The position numbers were made by a program, and so were the translations under genes. The notes under the pieces are model-generated. The model had not been told where the DNA came from and searched no databases. It worked only from the letters and a program-made list of their open reading frames with translations. DNA of 38,798 bases. It comes from an uncultured Oscillospiraceae bacterium (GTDB lineage Bacteria; Bacillota; Clostridia; Oscillospirales; Oscillospiraceae). The stretch spans positions 1-38,798 of the forward strand of contig CAKTIH010000003.1 in assembly GCA_934565615.1 (NCBI GenBank), read 5' to 3'. Positions 14,987 through 22,310 of this stretch are shown in pieces (the first letter of the stretch is position 1; the number at the start of each line of letters is the position of its first letter).

Positions 14987-16198
14987 TTACAATTTAGCCA
15001 TGCGTTTTCCGCCGCGGATGGAGACGAAGGCGAGCGCCGCGCCGAGGGCGGAGACGAGCGCCCACACGGTGTAGACCGCACCCCAGCCGTAACTGTCGCT
15101 CAAAGCACCGGCAGCGGTACCGGCAAGCGCGGAGCCGAGATAGATGAAGCAGTCTACCAAGCCTGCGACAAGTCCGACGCGCCCGGCGCGTTCATACTCC
15201 ATAGGGATGAGCGTGTTTATCATGGGGTTGATGCCGTAGCACGAGGCGCAGCACAGCCCGAGCAGCAGCGCACACGCGGCGGGCGCGGAGGTGAACCGAA
15301 GCAGACAGGCCATGAGTGCGCTGACGAGCAGGAGCACTCCGACCGCGCCGCGCGCATTGCCGCGGAGCAGACGGTAGCACCGGCGAACGAGCACTATGCC
15401 GAGGATATTCAGCGGCGGGATGATGAGGGAAAGGAGCGTGGAGCTGAGAGACATGCCGCGGCTACCGGAGCTGAGAACGGTCGGCGCCCAGGTGACGACA
15501 CCGTCACGCACAAAGCCGTTGCAGACGCAGCAGAGCAGCAGCGCCGCAAGACCCGTGCGGCTTATGAGCTTCCCAAGCGGCATCGGCGCGGCGGGAGCGG
15601 GGACCGCTTTGCTGCCGTCACTGTGGGCAGGCTCACGGCGCAGGACGGCAAAGACGAAAACACCGGCAGCGGTCATTATAAAGGCGGGGATCAGGAAAGA
15701 GTACCGCCAGTTCAGAACAGAGGCGAGAGTACCGGAGATCGCCCACGCGATAAAGTGGCCGAAAATCACCGTGATGGAGAGGACGAAGGACGCACGGTCA
15801 CGCGCCTGACCGCTGAAGCGGTCGGCGACGAGCTTTACGATCGGCGTCCAGAGCATGGACTGCGCCGCGCCGTTCAGCCCCCAGAGAATGAGCATCACGG
15901 GGAATGCCGCGGTCAGACCGAAAAGCGCGTTGCACGCGGCGGAGACGATAAGCCCGACGGCGATGCTGCGGCGGACATTTATCTTATCGACAAGGGAGCC
16001 GTTGACGATCTGCCCCGCGGCATATACGAGCGCGAACACTGTCTGAAAAAGTCCGGCCTGCGCGTCCGACATGGCGATGCCGCCGCGCAGACCGGGGAGC
16101 GCCGCGGAGAGGTTCAGGCGGCCTGTGTACGCCGCGGCGTAGGCGAAGAAGCACAGCAGCAGCGTCGAGCGCTGGATGGGTGAAAATTTCTCTCTCAT
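14987..16198 (-). CDS. MFS transporter (OPA-like)
   Basis: A 403-residue polytopic protein with about 12 hydrophobic helices. YAAAYTGRLNLSAALPGL near residue 21 resembles the organophosphate:phosphate antiporter group (GlpT/UhpT/PgtP). GSLVDKINVRRSIAVGL near 68 is the MFS loop 2-3 motif, and FGHFIAWAISGTLASVLNWR near 145 matches the OPA helix 5 region. This group exchanges phosphorylated sugars or glycerol phosphate for phosphate. glpK nearby makes glycerol 3-phosphate plausible, but the key arginines cannot be assigned with confidence. It starts 10 bases after the mscS stop codon with a weak ribosome binding site, so the two are co-transcribed. Confidence 0.8.
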   Translation of the reverse strand: MREKFSPIQRSTLLLCFFAYAAAYTGRLNLSAALPGLRGGIAMSDAQAGLFQTVFALVYAAGQIVNGSLVDKINVRRSIAVGLIVSAACNALFGLTAAFPVMLILWGLNGAAQSMLWTPIVKLVADRFSGQARDRASFVLSITVIFGHFIAWAISGTLASVLNWRYSFLIPAFIMTAAGVFVFAVLRREPAHSDGSKAVPAPAAPMPLGKLISRTGLAALLLCCVCNGFVRDGVVTWAPTVLSSGSRGMSLSSTLLSLIIPPLNILGIVLVRRCYRLLRGNARGAVGVLLLVSALMACLLRFTSAPAACALLLGLCCASCYGINPMINTLIPMEYERAGRVGLVAGLVDCFIYLGSALAGTAAGALSDSYGWGAVYTVWALVSALGAALAFVSIRGGKRMAKL

Positions 16199-16208
16199 AT
16201 CCCTACAC

Positions 16209-17024
16209 TCAAGCCCTGTCGAGGAAATGGACGTTCAGATGGTTATACGGTATCTCGACGCCGTACTTTGCAAAGCTCTCGCGCAGGGCTTCATTGAGGT
16301 GATTGCGCGCGTCCCAGTAATCGGTACAGGACGCCCAGCAGCGGACGGTGTATTCGATGGCGCTGTCACCGTAGGCGGTGAGGAGAACATCAGGCGATGG
16401 CTCATCCAATATGCCGCCGGTGGAGGATACAGCGTCCAGACACGCACTTTTTACGGCCTCAGTGGGGGCATCGTACGATGCGCCAATAGTCAGGACGATG
16501 CGGCGGCGGCCGAGCGTGGTATAATTTATGATCTTGGAGCCGGAGAGACTGCGGTTCGGCAGGAGAATGATCTGCCCATCGGCAGTCTCGATGCGCGTGT
16601 GGTTGAGGGAAATATCCCGGACGGTGCCGACAGTGCCGTCGGACTCAATAACGTCGCCGATAGAAAAGGGGTGGGTCGAGAGAATGACGAGTCCGCCTGC
16701 GACGTTGCTCATTATATCCTGTGTGGCGAGGGTGAGACCCAAAGTGAGCACCGAAGCAATGGCTGTGATGGACGAGGTGTTCAGCCCAAGAGAACCGGCG
16801 GTGATGATAACGGTGAGCAGATACAGCAGCGCTTTTATGAAGTTCACGGTTATTCTGCTCAGGCGCTCGTTCGGCTGCTTTATGCGCCCAATGAGCTTTT
16901 CGACCGCGCGTATGACAAGGCGCACCGCAAGCAGACACACGAGCAGCGTGATGACAGCGGAAAGGATGCGCTCAAGGCTATAACCGCCGAAGGACATAGC
17001 CAATACTTTTGAAATGCTTTCCAT
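16209..17024 (-). CDS. mscS: small-conductance mechanosensitive channel family protein
   Basis: A 271-residue membrane channel that opens under membrane tension and releases solutes during osmotic downshock. Three N-terminal hydrophobic helices lead into the pore helix and beta domain: LTLGLTLATQDIMSNVAGGL, LSTHPFSIGDVI, GTVRDISLNHTRIETADGQI and LLPNRSLSGSKIINYT are MscS hallmarks. The C-terminal alpha/beta part ends VEIPYNHLNVHFLD. I chose the ATG at 17024, with GGAGG 6 bases upstream; an in-frame start 19 codons earlier has no site and would precede the promoter. It is the first gene of a two-gene unit with the MFS transporter. Confidence 0.93.
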   Translation of the reverse strand: MESISKVLAMSFGGYSLERILSAVITLLVCLLAVRLVIRAVEKLIGRIKQPNERLSRITVNFIKALLYLLTVIITAGSLGLNTSSITAIASVLTLGLTLATQDIMSNVAGGLVILSTHPFSIGDVIESDGTVGTVRDISLNHTRIETADGQIILLPNRSLSGSKIINYTTLGRRRIVLTIGASYDAPTEAVKSACLDAVSSTGGILDEPSPDVLLTAYGDSAIEYTVRCWASCTDYWDARNHLNEALRESFAKYGVEIPYNHLNVHFLDRA

Positions 17025-17052
17025 ACCGAACCTCCGAAAAATAGGTAGAGCT

Positions 17053-17081
17053 ATTTTATCACGATGCGCCGCCGGTATCAA
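17053..17081 (-). promoter_or_regulatory. promoter of mscS-MFS
   Basis: Read leftward: TTGATA (17076-17081), 17 bases, TAAAAT (17053-17058), close to the mscS ribosome binding site. Confidence 0.7.
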
Positions 17082-17109
17082 GACTGGGCAGATTTAATAA
17101 AACGCTTCA

Positions 17110-17138
17110 TTGCCATACCGGAAGTATTGTGGTATTAT
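17110..17138 (+). promoter_or_regulatory. promoter of glpK
   Basis: TTGCCA (17110-17115), 17 bases, TATTAT (17133-17138); an overlapping TATAAT lies at 17136-17141. No antiterminator-like leader of the GlpP type was recognised. Confidence 0.55.
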
Positions 17139-17196
17139 AATTAAAAAGACCGGAGCGGTCATATACGGAATAAATAAAAAGACAGGAGAGCACTCT

Positions 17197-18693
17197 ATGG
17201 CAAAATACATAATGGCGCTGGACGCTGGCACGACCTCGAACCGCTGCATACTGTTCAACGAGCACGGCGAGATATGCAGCGTATCGCAGAAGGAATTCAC
17301 GCAGTTTTTCCCGCAGCCGGGCTGGGTGGAGCATGACGCAAACGAGATATGGCTGACGCAGTACACTGTCGCAGCCGAGGCGCTGGCGAAGATCGGCGCG
17401 ACGGCGGAGAACATCGCGGCGATAGGCATAACGAACCAGCGCGAGACGACCATCGTCTGGGACAAGGCGACGGGCGAGCCGATTCACAACGCGATAGTCT
17501 GGCAGGACAGGCGCACGGCGGAATACTGCGACAGTCTTAGAGCCAAGGGGCTGACGGATATATACCGCGCAAAGACCGGGCTTGTCATCGACCCGTATTT
17601 CTCGGGGACGAAGATACGCTGGATGCTCGAAAACGTACCCGGCGCGCGTGAGAAGGCTGAGAGTGGGGAACTGCTGTTCGGCACGGTGGAGACCTGGCTC
17701 ATCTGGAAGCTCACGGGCGGGAAGGTACATGTGACGGACTACTCCAACGCCTCACGCACGATGCTCTATAATATAGTTAAGCTCGAATGGGACGAGGAGA
17801 TCATGGCGGAGCTCGGCATACCCCGGTGCATGCTGCCGGAGGTGAAGCCCTCAAGCTGCGTCTACGGCGAGACGACGCCCGACCTTTTCGGCGGAGTTAT
17901 CCCAATAGGCGGAGCGGCGGGCGACCAGCAGGCGGCGCTCTTCGGGCAGACCTGCTTCACGGCGGGCGAGGCGAAGAACACCTACGGCACGGGCTGCTTC
18001 ATGCTGATGAACACGGGCGGCAAGCCGGTGTTTTCAAAGAACGGTCTTGTGACGACCATAGCATGGGGACTTGACGGCAAAGTCGAGTACGCGCTGGAGG
18101 GCTCGATATTTGTCGCGGGCTCGGCGATACAGTGGCTGCGCGATGAGCTGAGGATAGTCGACTCTGCGGCGGATTCGGAATACTTCGCAAGAAAGGTACC
18201 CGACACAAACGGCTGCTACGTCGTCCCGGCATTCACGGGGCTCGGCGCGCCGCATTGGGACGCTTACGCCCGCGGCGCGATAGTGGGACTCACGCGCGGA
18301 GTGAACAAGTACCACATCATCCGCGCGACGCTTGAATCGCTGGCGTATCAGACCTATGACGTGCTCAAGGCGATGGAGGCAGACTCCGGGATAAAGCTCG
18401 GCGCACTCAAGGTGGACGGCGGAGCTTCGGCCAATAATCTGCTGATGCAGATGCAGGCGGACATCATTCAGGCACCTGTCAACCGCCCGGTCTGCGTGGA
18501 GACGACAGCGATGGGCGCGGCATACCTCGCGGGGCTTGCCGTCGGCTACTGGAAGAGCAAGGCGGATGTTATCAACAACTGGGCGATAGACAAGGTGTTC
18601 GGCCCGGAGATCACCCCGGTCGAGCGTGACAAGAAAATAGCGGGCTGGAACAAAGCCGTGGGGCGCTCATTCGATTGGGCGAGAGAAGAATAA
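17197..18693 (+). CDS. glpK: glycerol kinase
   Basis: A 498-residue FGGY-family cytoplasmic kinase that converts glycerol + ATP to glycerol 3-phosphate, for glycolysis or lipid and teichoic acid synthesis. Visible motifs are MALDAGTTSNRCILF at the N-terminus (phosphate loop), FPQPGWVEHDANEIW near 48, TNQRETTIVWDKATGEPIHN near 80, WQDRRTA (glycerol contact), FTGLGAPHWDAYARGAI near 347 with the catalytic Asp, and LKVDGGASANNLLMQMQAD near 402. Length and motifs are complete. The ATG at 17197 has AGGAGAG upstream; an ATG in the same frame at 17110 lies on the promoter and is not used. The gene stands alone, with a terminator after it. Confidence 0.97.
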   Translation: MAKYIMALDAGTTSNRCILFNEHGEICSVSQKEFTQFFPQPGWVEHDANEIWLTQYTVAAEALAKIGATAENIAAIGITNQRETTIVWDKATGEPIHNAIVWQDRRTAEYCDSLRAKGLTDIYRAKTGLVIDPYFSGTKIRWMLENVPGAREKAESGELLFGTVETWLIWKLTGGKVHVTDYSNASRTMLYNIVKLEWDEEIMAELGIPRCMLPEVKPSSCVYGETTPDLFGGVIPIGGAAGDQQAALFGQTCFTAGEAKNTYGTGCFMLMNTGGKPVFSKNGLVTTIAWGLDGKVEYALEGSIFVAGSAIQWLRDELRIVDSAADSEYFARKVPDTNGCYVVPAFTGLGAPHWDAYARGAIVGLTRGVNKYHIIRATLESLAYQTYDVLKAMEADSGIKLGALKVDGGASANNLLMQMQADIIQAPVNRPVCVETTAMGAAYLAGLAVGYWKSKADVINNWAIDKVFGPEITPVERDKKIAGWNKAVGRSFDWAREE

Positions 18694-18703
18694 GAATACG
18701 AAG

Positions 18704-18732
18704 AGAGCCGTACCAATGGTGCGGCTCTTTTT
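18704..18732 (+). terminator. rho-independent terminator of glpK
   Basis: An 11-bp stem with one T-G pair (18704-18714 with 18718-18728), AAT loop, running into TTTTT. Confidence 0.85.
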
Positions 18733-18828
18733 AACGGATCAGGTTCTAAAACTGCCGAGTGCTGCATATAGTTTAAGAATGGCGGGGAGAATGGGAGGCA
18801 TACGGACAGTTCGGGCGAAGTGACTATC

Positions 18829-18873
18829 TTTGCAAAATGCGGCATTGCAAATGTGAAAGCTTGAATGTATAAT
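18829..18873 (+). promoter_or_regulatory. promoter of the glycogen operon with overlapping palindrome
   Basis: TTGCAA (18845-18850), 17 bases, TATAAT (18868-18873). An imperfect palindrome covers 18829-18851 (TTTGCAAAATGC-G-GCATTGCAAA, with a 2-base bulge) and includes the -35 box. That is a likely repressor site, though not a recognised CcpA box. Confidence 0.65.
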
Positions 18874-18931
18874 ATATACAGAGAAATTACGCACCGTACC
18901 CGATACAGATATACAGGAGAGGAAAAGATAT

Positions 18932-20851
18932 ATGGAATCAGCGTATCTGCGCCACATCCCGCAGGAGGATATATACCTGTTCAACACCGGAAACGCAAAA
19001 AAGGCATGGCTCTGCTTCGGCTGCCGCTATATACCGGAGCTTAAAGCGCACCGCTTCATCGTCTGGGCACCGAACGCGCAGCGCGTCTCGCTCGTCGGCA
19101 GCTTCAACGGCTGGGACAGGGACGCTGCGCCTATGGAGAAGCTCGAGGGCGGAGTGTGGGTATGCTTTGTCGAGGGCATCGAGAACGGCGCACTGTATAA
19201 ATACTGCGTCACCGGTGCGGACGGGCGGCAGATATACAAGTCCGACCCCTTTGCGGCATATTCGCAGACCGGGAGCGAGACGGCGTCGATCGTCTGGAAC
19301 GGTGGGGACTTCCGCTGGGGTGACGGGGAGTACATGCAGCGCCGCGCAAAGCGGGACTTCATGACTCAGCCGATGAGCATCTACGAGCTGCACCTCGGCT
19401 CATGGCGGAACATGCCGGGCGAGAGGCCGCTGTACAGAGAGCTTGCCGACGCACTGGCGGACTACTGCACCGACATGGGCTACACGCACATTGAGATCAT
19501 GCCGGTGACGGAATACCCCTTTGACGCGTCATGGGGCTATCAGGTTACGGGCTACTATGCGCCGACTTCGCGCTACGGCGATCCCGACGATTTCAAATAC
19601 TTCGTCGACCGGCTGCACGAAGCGGGGCTCGCGGTGATAATGGACTGGGTCCCGGCGCATTTCCCGAAGGACGAGCACGGCCTGCGCCGCTTTGACGGCA
19701 CGCCGCTCTTCGAGTGCAAGGAGGCGCGCATGGCGGAGCACCCCGAATGGGGCACGATGATCTTTGACTACGCATCCGATCAGGTGCAGAGCTTCCTCGT
19801 ATCCTCTGCGTGCCTGTTCTTTGAGGAGTACCACATCGACGGCATACGTGTCGACGCGGTAAGCTCGATGCTCTACCTCAACTATGGCCGGCGCGACGGG
19901 GAGTACACCCCGAATAAGGAAGGCGGCAACATAAACCTCGCTGCGGTGGATTTCCTGCGCAAGCTCAACTCGACGGTGCTCACGGAGTACCCCGGGGCGA
20001 TAACCGTCGCGGAGGAGTCGACGGCATTTCCGCTCATCACCGCGCCCCCCGATGCGGGCGGGCTCGGCTTCTGCTTCAAGTGGGACATGGGCTTCATGCA
20101 CGACACGCTCGATTACATGCAGCTCGACCCCTACTTCCGCAGCCATAACCATGACAGGCTGACCTTCTCGATGATGTACGCTTTCTCGGAAAACTACGTG
20201 CTGGCGTACTCGCACGACGAGGTAGTCCACGGCAAGCGCTCGATGCTCGACAAGATGTACGGCGACTACGACCAGAAGTTTGCGTCCCTGCGCGCGCTCT
20301 ACGGCTTCCAGTTTGCCCACCCCGGGAAGAAGCTGTGCTTCATGGGCGGCGAGTTCGGGCAGTTCATCGAATGGAACTGGCAGCAGGAGCTTGACTGGCT
20401 GCTGCTGGCCTATCCGCGGCATGAGCAGCTGCGCGATTATTACCGCGAGCTTAACAAGCTCTACGCCGCGACCCCGGCGATGTACCGCGTGGACAAGTCA
20501 TGGGACGGCTTCCGCTGGCTCAATGTGGACGACCGCGACAGAAGCTCAGTGGCTTTCCTGCGCTCATCTGAGAAGGACGAGAGCTATCTTGTATGCGTGT
20601 GCAACTTCACGCCTGTGCGCTATGACGATTTCGTGATCGCCCTGCCCACGGCCGGTACACTGCACGAAGTCCTCAACAGCGACGACGAACGCTTCGGCGG
20701 GGGCGGCGTCGGAAATCCCCACACGATAAAGACAGAGAAAGAACCGTTTTTGGATATGCAGTATTCAGCAAAGCTGACGCTGCCGCCGATGGCGTCGGTA
20801 ATGTTCAGCTTCAAACCAAGGAGGAAGAAGAATGAAAAAGGAATTTCGTGA
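18932..20851 (+). CDS. glgB: 1,4-alpha-glucan branching enzyme
   Basis: A 639-residue GH13 enzyme that cuts alpha-1,4-glucan chains and re-attaches them by alpha-1,6 bonds. The N-terminal carbohydrate-binding (CBM48-type) domain covers about residues 35-125 (FIVWAPNAQRVSLVGSFNGW). The catalytic barrel has nucleophile D308 (GIRVDAVSSMLY), acid/base E361 (VAEEST) and D429 (YSHDEVVHGK), all intact. EYPFDASWGYQVTGYYAPTS near 194 is characteristic of GlgB. The C-terminal beta domain follows. It is the first gene of glgB-glgA-GH13 and its 3' end overlaps the glgA start by 20 bases. Confidence 0.97.
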   Translation: MESAYLRHIPQEDIYLFNTGNAKKAWLCFGCRYIPELKAHRFIVWAPNAQRVSLVGSFNGWDRDAAPMEKLEGGVWVCFVEGIENGALYKYCVTGADGRQIYKSDPFAAYSQTGSETASIVWNGGDFRWGDGEYMQRRAKRDFMTQPMSIYELHLGSWRNMPGERPLYRELADALADYCTDMGYTHIEIMPVTEYPFDASWGYQVTGYYAPTSRYGDPDDFKYFVDRLHEAGLAVIMDWVPAHFPKDEHGLRRFDGTPLFECKEARMAEHPEWGTMIFDYASDQVQSFLVSSACLFFEEYHIDGIRVDAVSSMLYLNYGRRDGEYTPNKEGGNINLAAVDFLRKLNSTVLTEYPGAITVAEESTAFPLITAPPDAGGLGFCFKWDMGFMHDTLDYMQLDPYFRSHNHDRLTFSMMYAFSENYVLAYSHDEVVHGKRSMLDKMYGDYDQKFASLRALYGFQFAHPGKKLCFMGGEFGQFIEWNWQQELDWLLLAYPRHEQLRDYYRELNKLYAATPAMYRVDKSWDGFRWLNVDDRDRSSVAFLRSSEKDESYLVCVCNFTPVRYDDFVIALPTAGTLHEVLNSDDERFGGGGVGNPHTIKTEKEPFLDMQYSAKLTLPPMASVMFSFKPRRKKNEKGIS

Positions 20852-22310
20852 TCTGCTCCGTGAACACGGGCGTGATACTCTGCCGAACGTTCTGCTCGTC
20901 TCAGCCGAATGCGCGCCGCTCTCCAAGACCGGCGGGCTGGCGGACGTCGTGGGCACGCTCCCGAAGTCGCTTGCCAAGCTCGGCATTGACGCGAGAGTCA
21001 TCACCCCTTACCACCGCTGCATAAAGGATAAATACGCCAACAATGTCGAGCATATGTTTTACTTCTACGCAAAGCTCGGCTGGCGGCAGGAATATGTCGG
21101 GATAGAAAAGCTCGTGCTCGACGGCGTGACGATATACCTCGTCGACAATGAACAGTATTTCGGCGACAAGATATACCGCGGGGGCAACCCCGAAGGCGAG
21201 CAGTACTCGTTCTTCTGCCGCGCGGTGCTCGATGCGATACCGAACCTCGGCTTCGACGTCGATGTTGTCCACTGCAACGACTGGCACACGGCGATGATCC
21301 CGATGCTTGCGCGCACGCAGTACCGCGGCGCAAAGCAGGAGCAGATAAAGTACCTGCTGACGATACATAACATCGCGTTCCAAGGCAAGTTCGGCTTCGA
21401 CTTCGTGCAGGACATGCTCGATGTCGACAGCTGCTACTATACGCCGGAGTTCATGGAGCTTAACGGCTGCGCGGACTATCTCAAGGCAGGCTGCGTTTTT
21501 GCCGACAGGATAAACACCGTCAGCCCGAGCTATGCCTCCGAAATAAAAATGCCCTACTATGCCGAAGGGCTTGAGGGCATACTCAACGCACGCTCGGCGC
21601 AGCTCACGGGCATTATAAACGGCATCGACAAAAAGGTCTATAACCCGCATTCCGACGCGCTTCTGCCCGCGCGCTATGACCGCGGCCACCTGAAGGGCAA
21701 GGCCGTGTGCAAGGCGGAGCTTCAGGCGCGCATGGGACTTGAGCAGAGAGCGGATGTGCCGCTGTTTGCGATGGTCACGCGCATGACCGAGCAGAAGGGC
21801 TTTGACCTTGTCGCATGCGTGCTGGACGACATGATGTGCCGCGAGGATATGCAGTTTATGCTGCTCGGCTCCGGGGACGAGCGTTTTGAAAACTTCATGC
21901 GCTCGGCCGAGGGACGCTACAAGGGCAGACTCTGCGCCTATATCGGCTACAGTGAGGAGCTGTCGCACCTTGTATATGCGGGCAGCGACTTCTTCCTGAT
22001 GCCGTCACGCTTTGAGCCCTGCGGCCTGAGCCAGATGATCGCGATGCGCTACGGCTCGGTGCCGATAGTGCGCGAGACGGGCGGCCTGCGCGACACGGTC
22101 ACGCCCTATAACCGCTTCACCGGCGAGGGCAACGGCTTCTCCTTTGCAAACTTCGACGCCTGGGAGATGCGCGACACGATGCGCCTTGCGATGGACTGCT
22201 ATAAAAACGAGGAGATCATGAGCGGACTTATCTCCCGCGCGATGCAGGCCGATTTCGGCTTTGAGCGCTCGGCGATGGAGTACGCGAAGCATTATATATG
22301 GATGCTGTAA
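20832..22310 (+). CDS. glgA: glycogen synthase
   Basis: A 492-residue GT5 enzyme that transfers glucose from ADP-glucose to the growing alpha-1,4-glucan. SAECAPLSKTGGLADVVGTL places the ADP-glucose-binding KTGGL at residues 32-36. HCNDWHTAMIPML, LLTIHNIAFQGKFG, NTVSPSYASEI, NGIDKKVYNP and FFLMPSRFEPCGLSQMIAMR plus RETGGLRDTV (second Rossmann domain, catalytic Glu in FEPCGL) are all present. GGAGG lies 6-8 bases before the ATG, inside the glgB coding region. No ADP-glucose pyrophosphorylase (glgC) gene is in the window, so the substrate must come from a distant locus. Confidence 0.97.
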   Translation: MKKEFRDLLREHGRDTLPNVLLVSAECAPLSKTGGLADVVGTLPKSLAKLGIDARVITPYHRCIKDKYANNVEHMFYFYAKLGWRQEYVGIEKLVLDGVTIYLVDNEQYFGDKIYRGGNPEGEQYSFFCRAVLDAIPNLGFDVDVVHCNDWHTAMIPMLARTQYRGAKQEQIKYLLTIHNIAFQGKFGFDFVQDMLDVDSCYYTPEFMELNGCADYLKAGCVFADRINTVSPSYASEIKMPYYAEGLEGILNARSAQLTGIINGIDKKVYNPHSDALLPARYDRGHLKGKAVCKAELQARMGLEQRADVPLFAMVTRMTEQKGFDLVACVLDDMMCREDMQFMLLGSGDERFENFMRSAEGRYKGRLCAYIGYSEELSHLVYAGSDFFLMPSRFEPCGLSQMIAMRYGSVPIVRETGGLRDTVTPYNRFTGEGNGFSFANFDAWEMRDTMRLAMDCYKNEEIMSGLISRAMQADFGFERSAMEYAKHYIWML

